A DNA stretch of 64,000 nt, taken from assembly GCA_003049465.1 (NCBI GenBank), contig PYSS01000001.1:357646-421645 (forward strand), in the 5' to 3' direction. The number at the start of each line of letters is the position of its first letter. Position 1 is the stretch's first letter. The position numbers and the translations under genes are program-made. A model generated the notes under the pieces. It was not told the origin of the DNA. It ran no database searches and saw only the letters and a program-made list of their open reading frames with translations. Shown in pieces: positions 56,421 through 64,000 of the stretch. This stretch comes from Magnaporthiopsis rhizophila (lineage: Eukaryota; Ascomycota; Sordariomycetes; Magnaporthales; Magnaporthaceae).

Positions 56421-57670
56421 TGTGTCGAGAATTGGCGAAAGTGTGGGTGACGTGACAGACAGGTCGGGCAAGCTTCGGCTTCGGCGAATGTCGGGATGCG
56501 CCGAGCTTCGCGGTTCGGGTGAGCTTCCGCCCAATGCAATGCCCCCTGACAGCTGACAGGCGGGATTTTTTTTAGCGCTTCTGGAAGATCCAGGGTTTGT
56601 GATAGAGGGGCCGCGAATTAATACCATCACGTGCCCTCGCGTGTCCTGTCACGACCAGCTTGGTCCCTGGACCTCACATTCTCGAAAACACTATAAACAG
56701 AAACATGGACATTATTCAGCAAGGGTGACTATGACTGCCGGTGGACGAGATCGGAGTGGTGGCACCATGGCTGCATCTGGTGCAACGTCGGCCACCCTTG
56801 CAAATTGGTCGTTTGCCTTGCTGCCGAGCTGACGCGGAGCAAACCTCGGTGGCGTGTTTTACGTGATGGAAAAAAACGTCCATTATCTCGACCAACGCCT
56901 CGGAGATAGCCGGCTCGCCGAGGGATCATTTGCACAAGATTTTGTTTGTCACACTTCGTCGGTCCCTCTCCACCGTCAAAGTCAAACAAATGGGTCATCC
57001 AGGTGTCGTTGGCAGCCCCAGGAGCTGACGTCGGTCGTCTGGCTTGATTCTCCGTCATCGGAGGGGTCGTCTACGGTTTTGATTCTTGTAATTCTGTGCA
57101 TATCGTCGAGATCACAAGTAGTGAACTTTCCCACGATGTGGCACTGCGGGAGTTTGTGAACAGACCTCGCTCTTCCTCCTTTTCTTTCTTTCTTTTTTTT
57201 TTCTCCCTTCCCCATCCGTAAAATGCCCAGCGGGCTGGCGGGGCTTCAGCGCCTTCTTGGTTCGATTCCAACGCCCTGTCACTCACCGGGATTTGGAAGT
57301 CTCGCCTGTGGACCCTGACGCCGGAGCCCGTCCGCCAATCATCGCGAGGCGAATTCAAAGTGGCCCAATCAGCTCGGAATTCTCTCACCTTCTCTCCGCA
57401 AGGCCGAGTCGTTTTGCCTTCTGTTTCCCTTTTTCTGCGGTAGCCGCCGACAGTTGATCTCTGTCTCCCTCTCCCAGGTTGTCATTCCCCCCCCCTCTCC
57501 CCTCCAACAGCGACCCCCGGACACACCCAAAAGTGAGTACCCAGTCAGAGGCAGAAACCGGGCCATCGTAGCCATCAGAACCTAGAACCAGACCTGGCTG
57601 GCTTGAGATAAGAAGCCACGCATAAAACGCCTCCCGGCACTGGCTGACAGGAAGCTTCCCCCAACCTAGA
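56421..57670. promoter_or_regulatory. Divergent promoter between ATP11 and CCP1
   Basis: Two nuclear genes for mitochondrial proteins face away from each other across 1250 bp. CT-rich runs lie at 57175-57215 and 57465-57510, near the CCP1 side. Frames in it are short and overlap; an upstream sequence resembling a T-arm at 57259 is not a tRNA. Confidence 0.5.
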
Positions 57671-58903
57671 ATGGCGTTCGCCTCCCGTCAGTTCCTCCGC
57701 GCGGCCACCCGGACCACGACCCGCGGCGCCTTCTCCACTAGCGCCCGCACTGCCGGCCGCCGCTTCTACTCGTCCGAAGCCCCCAAGCCCGCGAGCGGCG
57801 GCTCGCCCTGGGTTTGGCTGGCTGGTGCGGCCGCTGCCGCAGGCGGCGCCGGGCTCTGGTACACCCAGCAAGGCCCTGCCAAGCTCACTAAGCCGGAGTT
57901 CAAAGATTATCAGGCCGTGTATGACGAGGTCGCCAGGCTGCTGGAGGAGAAGGACGACTATGAAGACGGCAGCTACGGCCCTGTCCTTGTCCGTCTCGCC
58001 TGGCATGCCAGCGGTACCTACGACAAGGAGACCGGCACCGGTGGCAGCAATGGCGCTACTATGCGTTTTTCCCCCGAGGGTGACCACGGCGCCAACGCTG
58101 GCCTGAAGACGGCCCGGGACTTCCTTGAGCCCGTAAAGGGTGCGTTGATTGCCCGCTCACGTCCGCAGAAACGAAGACAAAGACAGAAAGAAAGACGCTA
58201 ACACGTGCCCGACGCCCCAACAGCCAAGTTCCCCTGGATCTCGTACTCGGACCTGTGGATCCTGTCGGGTGTCTGCGCCATCCAGGAGATGCTGGGCCCC
58301 AAAGTCCCCTTCCGACCCGGCCGCTCAGACAAGGACATTGCCGCCTGCACTCCCGACGGCCGCCTTCCCGACGGCGCGAAGGGCGCCGACCACCTGAGGA
58401 ACATCTTTTACCGCATGGGCTTCAACGACCAGGAGATCGTCGCCCTGTCGGGCGGCCACGCCCTCGGTCGCTGCCACACCGACCGCAGCGGCTTCGACGG
58501 CCCGTGGACCTTCTCGCCCACCGTCCTGACCAACGACTTTTATAAGCTGCTGCTCGAGGAGAAGTGGGACTGGAAGAATTGGAACGGCCCCAAGCAGGTA
58601 CGAGGAAGCTTTGTGGGAGGAGCGATAAAAAAAAAAAAAAAAAAAAAGAGATGCTGACACTTGCCGCCTTTCCCCACCTTGTAGTACACCGACAAGAAGA
58701 CCAAGTCCCTGATGATGCTGCCCACCGACATGGCGCTCATCCAGGACAAGCAGTTCCTGCCGTGGGTCAAGAAGTACGCGGCCGACAATGACTTGTTCTT
58801 CAGGGACTTCTCCAACGTCGTCCTCAAGCTCTTTGAGCTCGGCGTGCCGTTTGCCCAGGGCAGCGAGAACCAGAGGTGGATCTTCAAGTCGGCCAACGAG
58901 TAA
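57671..58903 (+). CDS. CCP1: Mitochondrial cytochrome c peroxidase
   Basis: Three exons, 57671-58139, 58224-58597 and 58685-58903, encode 353 residues. Donors are GTGCGT and GTACGA; acceptors are CAACAG and TTGTAG. A presequence rich in Arg, Ser and Thr is followed by a hydrophobic segment (WVWLAGAAAAAGGAGLWY, about 47-64), the usual sorting signal for the intermembrane space. Heme-site residues match yeast CCP with an offset of 60: Arg108, Trp111 and His112 (distal), His235 in ALSGGHALGRCH (proximal), Trp251 in GPWTFSP and Asp296 in MLPTDMAL. The enzyme reduces hydrogen peroxide with electrons from cytochrome c. Trp251 supports true CCP rather than ascorbate-only use. Intron 2 contains a 21-nt poly-A run. 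Confidence 0.96.
58627..58647 (+). repeat. 21-nt poly-A run inside CCP1 intron 2
   Basis: An uninterrupted A run sits about 30 nt after the donor of the second intron, with the branch site TGCTGAC just after it. Confidence 0.9.
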
Positions 58904-59632
58904 ATCGCATCACTGGATTTTGGAGAGTCCACCGTGCTGTAATTAGGTGCATGTAGTCGAGGGAGGCTTAGAAGCGGAGGTGCATCGGATCAATACCCCA
59001 GATATGATTGAAGTGTAGGATGGGTGAAGGGATTGTCGATAGAGTCTGTACTTTTGTGGCTTAGGGTGGCCTTCGAGCCACCTAAGATGCGTTGTGACAA
59101 TACAATCGGAAGTACGAATAAATAATACTGAAGGAAAGGGTGAATTGGATGACGGGAGGGGAAGGCTGGGGCTAAATACCACATCCGCATTGCCCAAGAA
59201 TGTCATTTCCTGGTTGGCTCGTCACTTCCGAGGCTGGTCTAGAGACGCGCATATTCCCCCGCACTTCAGAGGGCACTACCCTGCTTCCGAACCACGTCTG
59301 CCCAATCAGCTGCTGGTTTCACCTGGCGCGTTGCGTTGCGGACTCATGGACAGCTAGATGCATTTTCTCAGGCGTCGTATCTATCTTGAACTCGGTAGAG
59401 TAAGGGGTACAGAAACCGAGTCTATCTATGCAGGCTTTCTATAATCCGGTCAAAATAGGTAGGTAGATGGCTTTAACTGCAGATCCATGGAGATGTCCCT
59501 GAATAAAGCCCAAGATAGGGGTAGGGGCGTGCATGCGTGAAGTTCATCCGTCCAATGCAGAAACACCCAGACAATCAAGTTCACAAGGTGGCCACAAATA
59601 AACCCACGTAGCAGATACCCCGTATCTCGCTC
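58904..59632. other. Convergent region, no gene recognised
   Basis: The CCP1 3' end and the Gfo/Idh-gene 3' end share these 729 bp. Short frames only; a TAGGTAGGTAG motif lies at 59456-59467. Confidence 0.55.
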
Positions 59633-61303
59633 TCACTCCGCCGCGAGGTTGCCCTTGCCCTCGACCTCTTCGCGCCACCAGCGCTGAAAATCGACGACGC
59701 TGCGACCTTTCCGCGCCTGCTCGGCGCAAAACACCACGGCGTGGCTGCGCAGGACGTCGTAGAGCGTGCAGCCGATGTGCTCGCGCTGGGCGCGGTCCGC
59801 GGTCCAGCCTTGGTTCTTGACGCGGTCGACGGCGAGGACGAACTGGCGCGTCAGGCCGTTGTCGCCGCCGCCGTGCCCCAGGGTCTCGATCCGGGGCCGG
59901 TACACCGTCGTCTGGCCCGTGCGGAAGTCCTCGACCGTGATGGTGGTCGAGTCGGCGTACAGCTCGCCGTGCTCGCCGTAGATGTGCGTGTAGCGGTGGC
60001 AGACCTTCTTGGTCTGCGCCACCATGTGCAGCGTCGCCGTCTTGGCCCCGCGGCCCTTGCCCTTGCTGCTGCCGCCCGATGGAGCTTCCTCCTCGTCCCA
60101 GGTCATGGTCACGACCTGCGAGTCGCACACGTCGTTGTCGCTCTCCCACACGCAGCGGCCGAACCAGTTCCGCGCCCGCACCTCGCTGTCGGGCACGTTA
60201 GCGTCGTAGTCCTCGGCCAGCTTGGCTAGTAGTGCCGCCTTGGCCTGCGCCTTGTCGCTGTAGCTCTCAATGTCCGGGACGACGACGTTGACGGGCCAGC
60301 TCCTGTTGCTGGAACCGAGGCTTTGCATGGCATCCCCGTCGTTGCCGTCGACGTAGATACGCTTGGCCGAGAACTGGCACGAGCTCTCGATCGGGCACGA
60401 GAGGCAGTTGGTAGCGGCCCCGGCCTCCTGCGGCTTCCGGCTCTGCTTGAACAGCTTCAGTGATCCAGCACTCGAGACGGTAGCGGGGACGTGCGGCTCT
60501 AGCCCGGGTGTACCCTCGCCATCATCACTAGTGCACGTGGACGGCGAGCACAGCAGCCACAGCAGCAGGTCGACGTCGTGGCAGCACTTTGCCAAGAGGC
60601 TCGGGGCCGACGTGTCCTCGCGGCGCCAGTTGCCGCGCACGTAGCTGTGCGCAAAGTGCCAGTGGCCGATAGGCTCCGTGTGCACGACGTCGAGGATCTC
60701 GCCGATGACGCGGTCCTGCAGGAGCAGCCTGCGCAGCTCTATGTTGTGGGGCGTGTAGCGCATGACGTGGCCGATGGAGAAGACGAGCCCGCGCTGCGCG
60801 GCGCCGGGTCCCCCAGGTGCGTTGCTCCGGCGCAGGGCGCGGAACATCTCGACGCAGTCGGCCAGCCGCGTGGCCAACGGCTTCTCGCACATGATGTGGA
60901 TGCCGCCGAGCTCCGCGAGCCCGAGGACGACCTCGCGGTGCATCTCGTCCTGGACGCAGACGAAGGCGGCGTCGACGCCCTCGGGGACGGCCTGCTGCTG
61001 GGCCGCCCGCTCCCGGCGCGCACGCTCCCAGGCCACGAACTCGCGCCAGTTGGCGAACGAGGAGCCCTCGGGCGGTGAGCCGGCGTCGGGTCCGCTCCAG
61101 CCGGCGATGCACTCCTTGCCGACTACATGGCGGCGATAGGTGTCCGGCTCGGCGACTGCGACTATGATTCCGGCAGTCGCGGACGTGACGGCGCGGGCGT
61201 AGGTTTGGCCCCTCGAGCCGGCACCGACGATGAGGATGCGAGGCGGTGAAGGAGACTTGGGCGGTGGCGGAGGGGTGAAGAAGATGTCGCCTGCGTCCCC
61301 CAT
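59633..61303 (-). CDS. Gfo/Idh/MocA-type NAD(P)-dependent oxidoreductase
   Basis: One exon encodes 556 residues. The N terminus has a Pro-rich lead, then the Rossmann motif ILIVGAGSRGQTYA (about 23-36). MCEKPLA (138-144) holds the EKP motif of the family, and CCHDVDLLLWLL the HxxD-like helix of the C-terminal domain. The usual length is 350-400 residues, so this is a long form. Extra sequence includes a cysteine-bearing NCLSCPIESSCQFSAKRIY stretch (Cys-x2-Cys-x5-Cys) seen in the middle of the protein. The family oxidises or reduces sugars, inositols and related alcohols. Substrate and location are unknown and no signal peptide is seen. The ATG at 61303 is the first. Confidence 0.85.
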   Translation of the reverse strand: MGDAGDIFFTPPPPPKSPSPPRILIVGAGSRGQTYARAVTSATAGIIVAVAEPDTYRRHVVGKECIAGWSGPDAGSPPEGSSFANWREFVAWERARRERAAQQQAVPEGVDAAFVCVQDEMHREVVLGLAELGGIHIMCEKPLATRLADCVEMFRALRRSNAPGGPGAAQRGLVFSIGHVMRYTPHNIELRRLLLQDRVIGEILDVVHTEPIGHWHFAHSYVRGNWRREDTSAPSLLAKCCHDVDLLLWLLCSPSTCTSDDGEGTPGLEPHVPATVSSAGSLKLFKQSRKPQEAGAATNCLSCPIESSCQFSAKRIYVDGNDGDAMQSLGSSNRSWPVNVVVPDIESYSDKAQAKAALLAKLAEDYDANVPDSEVRARNWFGRCVWESDNDVCDSQVVTMTWDEEEAPSGGSSKGKGRGAKTATLHMVAQTKKVCHRYTHIYGEHGELYADSTTITVEDFRTGQTTVYRPRIETLGHGGGDNGLTRQFVLAVDRVKNQGWTADRAQREHIGCTLYDVLRSHAVVFCAEQARKGRSVVDFQRWWREEVEGKGNLAAE

Positions 61304-61746
61304 CTTGTTTTAACCGCTCGCCTGGATCGACGGGCAACGTCTTGACTTGGGTGGTTACACGGTTTCGACGAGACGACGTCTTCTTTGTGTGTGTTGATGG
61401 CTGGTTCAGCACACAAGACAGCCAGGCGACAAAATCGAGCATGACGCAGCAAGCCCTAGGGCGGCCGCAAGCCCTTTTTGAAGCCCGCACGACTCTCCCC
61501 GAAAGCTTAGGTCATTTGAGACCGTCGGGAACTACCACCTAGGAAGCCATAGAGGGATTGATTGGTGCAGGCTCGGACAACAGAGCAACAGAGGCTTTCT
61601 GCACGACAGTGATGTTCGTCCTCGGTGGCAGCTCCCCCCACCCTTGGCCCCACGTGTCAACCGAAAGAAGCCTGTAAAATGAATGCAATATGTCATGAGA
61701 CTAGTGTGAGAACTCGACCACTCCGCACTCCCCCCCTCGCATAGGA
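61304..61746. promoter_or_regulatory. Divergent promoter between the Gfo/Idh gene and REX2
   Basis: 443 bp separate the two start regions if the upstream REX2 ATG is used. No gene or strong motif is recognised. Confidence 0.45.
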
Positions 61747-62636
61747 ATGCACTTGCTACGGCGCTCTACAAACCTTCCTTACTTGGTAAAGCGTTTGGGG
61801 ATTCAGCAAACCCGGACTTGTCCGTGTCGTCCTTTCCCAGGGGTAGTTTTCCAGAGCCCACAGCATCGTCAAATCTGGACCATCCCAGACTGGCTCTCCG
61901 GTATCCTGGGCTTGCGATCCGCAAAAATGGCCGCCCTGAAAGATCCTCTAGTCTGGATCGACTGTGAGGTTAGTCGGGGCGACATCACGCAAAAAAAAAA
62001 AAAAAAAGTCATACCGAGTCTTGGCATACGGCGCTGATGGCCAGAAGAAGAAAAGACAAATACTAATACGGCTGGTTGCAGATGACCGGACTGGATCCCG
62101 AGTCAGAGGAGATCATCGAGATCTTCTGCCTCATCACTGACGGCGACCTTAACCTTGCCGACGAGGAGGGCTGGGGCGCCGCCGTGCACCTGCCCAAGGA
62201 GCGGATGGACCAGATGGGAGAGTGGTGCACGCGCACACACGCCCAGACGGGGCTGACGGAGCGGGTGCTCGCCTCCGAGGTGACGCCCGAAAAGGCCGCC
62301 GACGACCTGCTGGTCTACATCCGCAAGTACGTACCCGAGCCCGGCGTCGCCCAGCTGGCCGGCAACAGCGTGCACCACGACCGCGCCTTTCTGCGCAGGG
62401 GCCCCTACGCCCGCGTCGTTGAGCACCTGCACTACCGCATCCTCGACGTCAGCTCCATCAAGGAGGCGGCCCGCCGCTGGAGCCCGAGGATCGCAAAGAA
62501 GGCGCCCAGCAAGAAGTCGGTGCACACCGCCCGCGCCGACATCCTCGAGAGCATCCGGGAGGCCAAGCACTACCGAGACCTGCTGTTCATCCCGGCAGCG
62601 GCGGCCATGGCCGATGTGAAGAAGCCCAAGGCCTGA
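61747..62636 (+). CDS. REX2: Oligoribonuclease (DEDDh 3'-5' exonuclease), REX2-type
   Basis: Two exons, 61747-61968 and 62082-62636, encode 258 residues from the upstream ATG, or 198 from the ATG at 61927. The donor is GTTAGT and the acceptor TTGCAG with branch TACTAAT. The DEDDh acids are visible in VWIDCEMTGLD, GNSVHHDRAFL and HTARADILESI. The enzyme digests 2-5-nt RNA fragments and is the ORN/REX2 family, mitochondrial in yeast. The first 60 codons, MHLLRRSTNLPYLVKRLG and on, are basic and acid-poor like a presequence, while the second start (AAAATGGCC) begins at the conserved core. I report the longer form; the two starts may give mitochondrial and cytosolic or nuclear forms. The intron contains a 17-nt poly-A run. 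Confidence 0.88.
61991..62007 (+). repeat. 17-nt poly-A run inside the REX2 intron
   Basis: An uninterrupted A run sits 22 nt after the donor, upstream of the branch site TACTAAT. Confidence 0.9.
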
Positions 62637-63359
62637 GTAAAAGGGTGGTGGTTGTCGCTCTGGGTCTCCGCTTTTGACTAGATCGCCAGACGTACAACTT
62701 TATGTCCGTTTCTCGCTCACCCTTCTTTCTACGTTTATTCCCTCAGCAACTCCCGTCTGCGTTACCCGCTGGGCTGGAGTGGAGGGGCCGGCTTGTCGTA
62801 CCGAGTTCGGGCTTCAACGGGACCTGGATGAGGCCTTGGACCCGGTTTTCCGCGAGCCGCGAAGCCCAACCGTGTTGGTGGCGGGAGCTCAGCTCGGCGA
62901 GCTGGGTGCAAGATTTGGGCAGAATGTTGAGCTATTAAAGTCGATATCAAGCCCAGGCGGGACATGGTGTCGTTGGGCGTCCACTTCAAGTCCAACACCA
63001 AAGCTCTCACCACCAACCGGACCCCTAGAATTGGCGTGATGGATGAGTGTATGGATGGATGGGTGCCCATCCAAATCGCCATCTCAAGTCGCACCCACTC
63101 AGGTCAAAATCCCCGCGGCAGGTTCTACCCCACCTTGACCAAAAATGCAAGCATGAGGTCACCGTCTACCTGCCCCACCTGTGTGCTGTTGCCGTGCAGC
63201 TTTCAAGAGCGAGCTCCCCAACTCGTGGGTGGCGTTTGTTAGTGATATATATGATGCCTGTCTTCCCACTCTTGGGCACATTTTTGCTTCCTGTCGCGCT
63301 AGGTTTCACACCATATACCACCAAGCCTGCGCTTTGCCTTCCATCCTAAGTCCCTCAAC
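62637..63359. other. Intergenic between REX2 and phosphoglucomutase genes
   Basis: These 723 bp hold the REX2 3' end and the phosphoglucomutase promoter. The TGGATGGATGGG-type repeats near 63038-63064 are minor. No gene is recognised. Confidence 0.5.
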
Positions 63360-64000
63360 ATGGGTGTAAAGACCGTCGAGTTCCAGTCCTTCACCGATCA
63401 GAAGCCCGGAACGTAAGTGGATTCGTATTTCTACAGCCAGAAGCGGAGTCCCCGCTGTGCAGTCTGGCTCTGGACTGGCCATCTTCCTGTGTTCCGTCAA
63501 ATAGCTGACCGCCGGTTTTCCATTCCGTAATGTAGATCGGGTCTTCGCAAGAAGGTTACGGTGTTCCAGAAACCTCACTACAGCGAGTCCTTTGTCACCA
63601 GCATCCTCCTCTCCATCCCAGAGGGCGCCGAAGGTATGCCCCCGCGTCCTCTTCCCCTCGCTCCTGTCTAGCTTGGCTGTGCCGACTGCGACGAGGACTT
63701 GCAAGTCACTCACATATCGGCTCGACAGGTGCTTTCCTGGTCATCGGCGGCGATGGTCGATTCTACAATCCCGAGGTGATCCAGCTGATCGCCAAGATCG
63801 GTGCCGCGTACGGCGTCAAGAAGCTCCTGATCGGCCAAAACGGCATCCTCTCCACGCCCGCGGCTAGTCACGTCATCCGCAAGCGCAAGGCCACCGGCGG
63901 CATCCTGCTGACGGCCAGCCACAACCCCGGAGGCCCCAAGAACGACTTTGGCATCAAGTACAACCTGGCAAACGGCGGCCCGGCTCCCGAGTCTGTCACA
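63360..64000 (+). CDS. PGM2: Phosphoglucomutase (alpha-D-phosphohexomutase), 5' part
   Basis: The gene runs off the right edge. Exons are 63360-63412, 63536-63633 and 63729 onward, giving 141 residues here. Donors are GTAAGT and GTATGC; acceptors are TGTAG and GACAG. It starts MGVKTVEFQSFTDQKPGTSG, the usual PGM start. LRKKVTVFQKPHYSESFV, FLVIGGDGRFYN and GIKYNLANGGPAPESVT follow. The active-site phosphoserine is Ser114 in TASHNPGG. The enzyme interconverts glucose-1-phosphate and glucose-6-phosphate in the cytosol, linking glycolysis to glycogen and wall-precursor synthesis. The complete protein should be about 550 residues. PGM1 and PGM2 cannot be told apart from this part. Confidence 0.94.

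Noticed and set aside
57259..57269. GGTTCGATTCC, an exact tRNA B-box/T-arm sequence
   Set aside because: No A box, anticodon arm or acceptor stem can be built at the right distance on that strand.

Overview
The window reads as nuclear DNA of a filamentous ascomycete (Pezizomycotina, most likely Sordariomycetes). Supporting signs are short introns (about 57-165 nt, mostly GT-AG with CTAAC/CTGAC branch sites shortly before the acceptor), GC-rich third codon positions, mostly one- to five-exon genes, and fungal orthologues such as a NCA-1-type SERCA, a CYT-4-type RNase, a REG1/DUF1752 protein and a PTS1-bearing acyl-CoA ligase. Species cannot be fixed from sequence alone; the abundant TAGGTA/TACCTA motifs would fit many Sordariomycetes. 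I see no plasmid, phage, CRISPR or bacterial operon features.

Layout. 1-2185: no gene seen. 2186-8059, minus strand: a secreted class-3 lipase, a two-exon six-cysteine secreted protein and a TUG/UBX4-type p97 cofactor. 8663-13496: proteasome subunit PUP3, with an ATG-only first exon and a 19-nt microexon, convergent with the SERCA Ca2+-ATPase. 13497-15860: gene-poor, AT-richer, with a long poly-A tract and an assembly gap. 15861-24029: a compact housekeeping block: SEC10 (exocyst) divergent from NUS1 (cis-prenyltransferase subunit), NUS1 convergent with an AlkB-type dioxygenase (106 bp between stops), and AlkB divergent from TRM5 (m1G37 tRNA methyltransferase). 24030-34864: a 10.8-kb desert rich in simple repeats, ending in a pyrimidine-rich leader. 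34865-36899: a REG1-like PP1 regulatory subunit. 39166-42468: a CYT-4/DSS1-type mitochondrial RNase II. 43318-43817: a small GPI-type Ser/Thr-rich surface protein. 46895-48373: a GH17 glucanase. 50240-52855: a secreted GH2 beta-galactosidase-type enzyme. 53271-55068: a peroxisomal 4CL-like acyl-CoA ligase. 55359-56420: ATP11. 57671-58903: cytochrome c peroxidase. 59633-61303: a Gfo/Idh/MocA oxidoreductase. 61747-62636: oligoribonuclease REX2. 63360 to the right edge: phosphoglucomutase, cut by the window.

How they fit. Most genes are independent housekeeping units. Themes are mitochondrial maintenance (CYT-4, ATP11, CCP1, REX2), secretion and glycosylation (SEC10, NUS1, SERCA), carbohydrate and wall metabolism (GH17, GH2, PGM, REG1) and nucleic-acid methyl chemistry (AlkB/TRM5). 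There is no biosynthetic cluster and no clear new defence or mobile system. The most unusual sequence-level items are the PUP3 5' exon structure, a near-perfect 24-bp inverted repeat around a GGT-repeat loop at 49275-49358, a PIP-box-like N terminus on the AlkB protein, and palindromic AGGTAGGTACCTACCT-type motifs, one of which contains a splice donor. Exon joins were worked out by hand from splice signals and reading frame. No database search was run.
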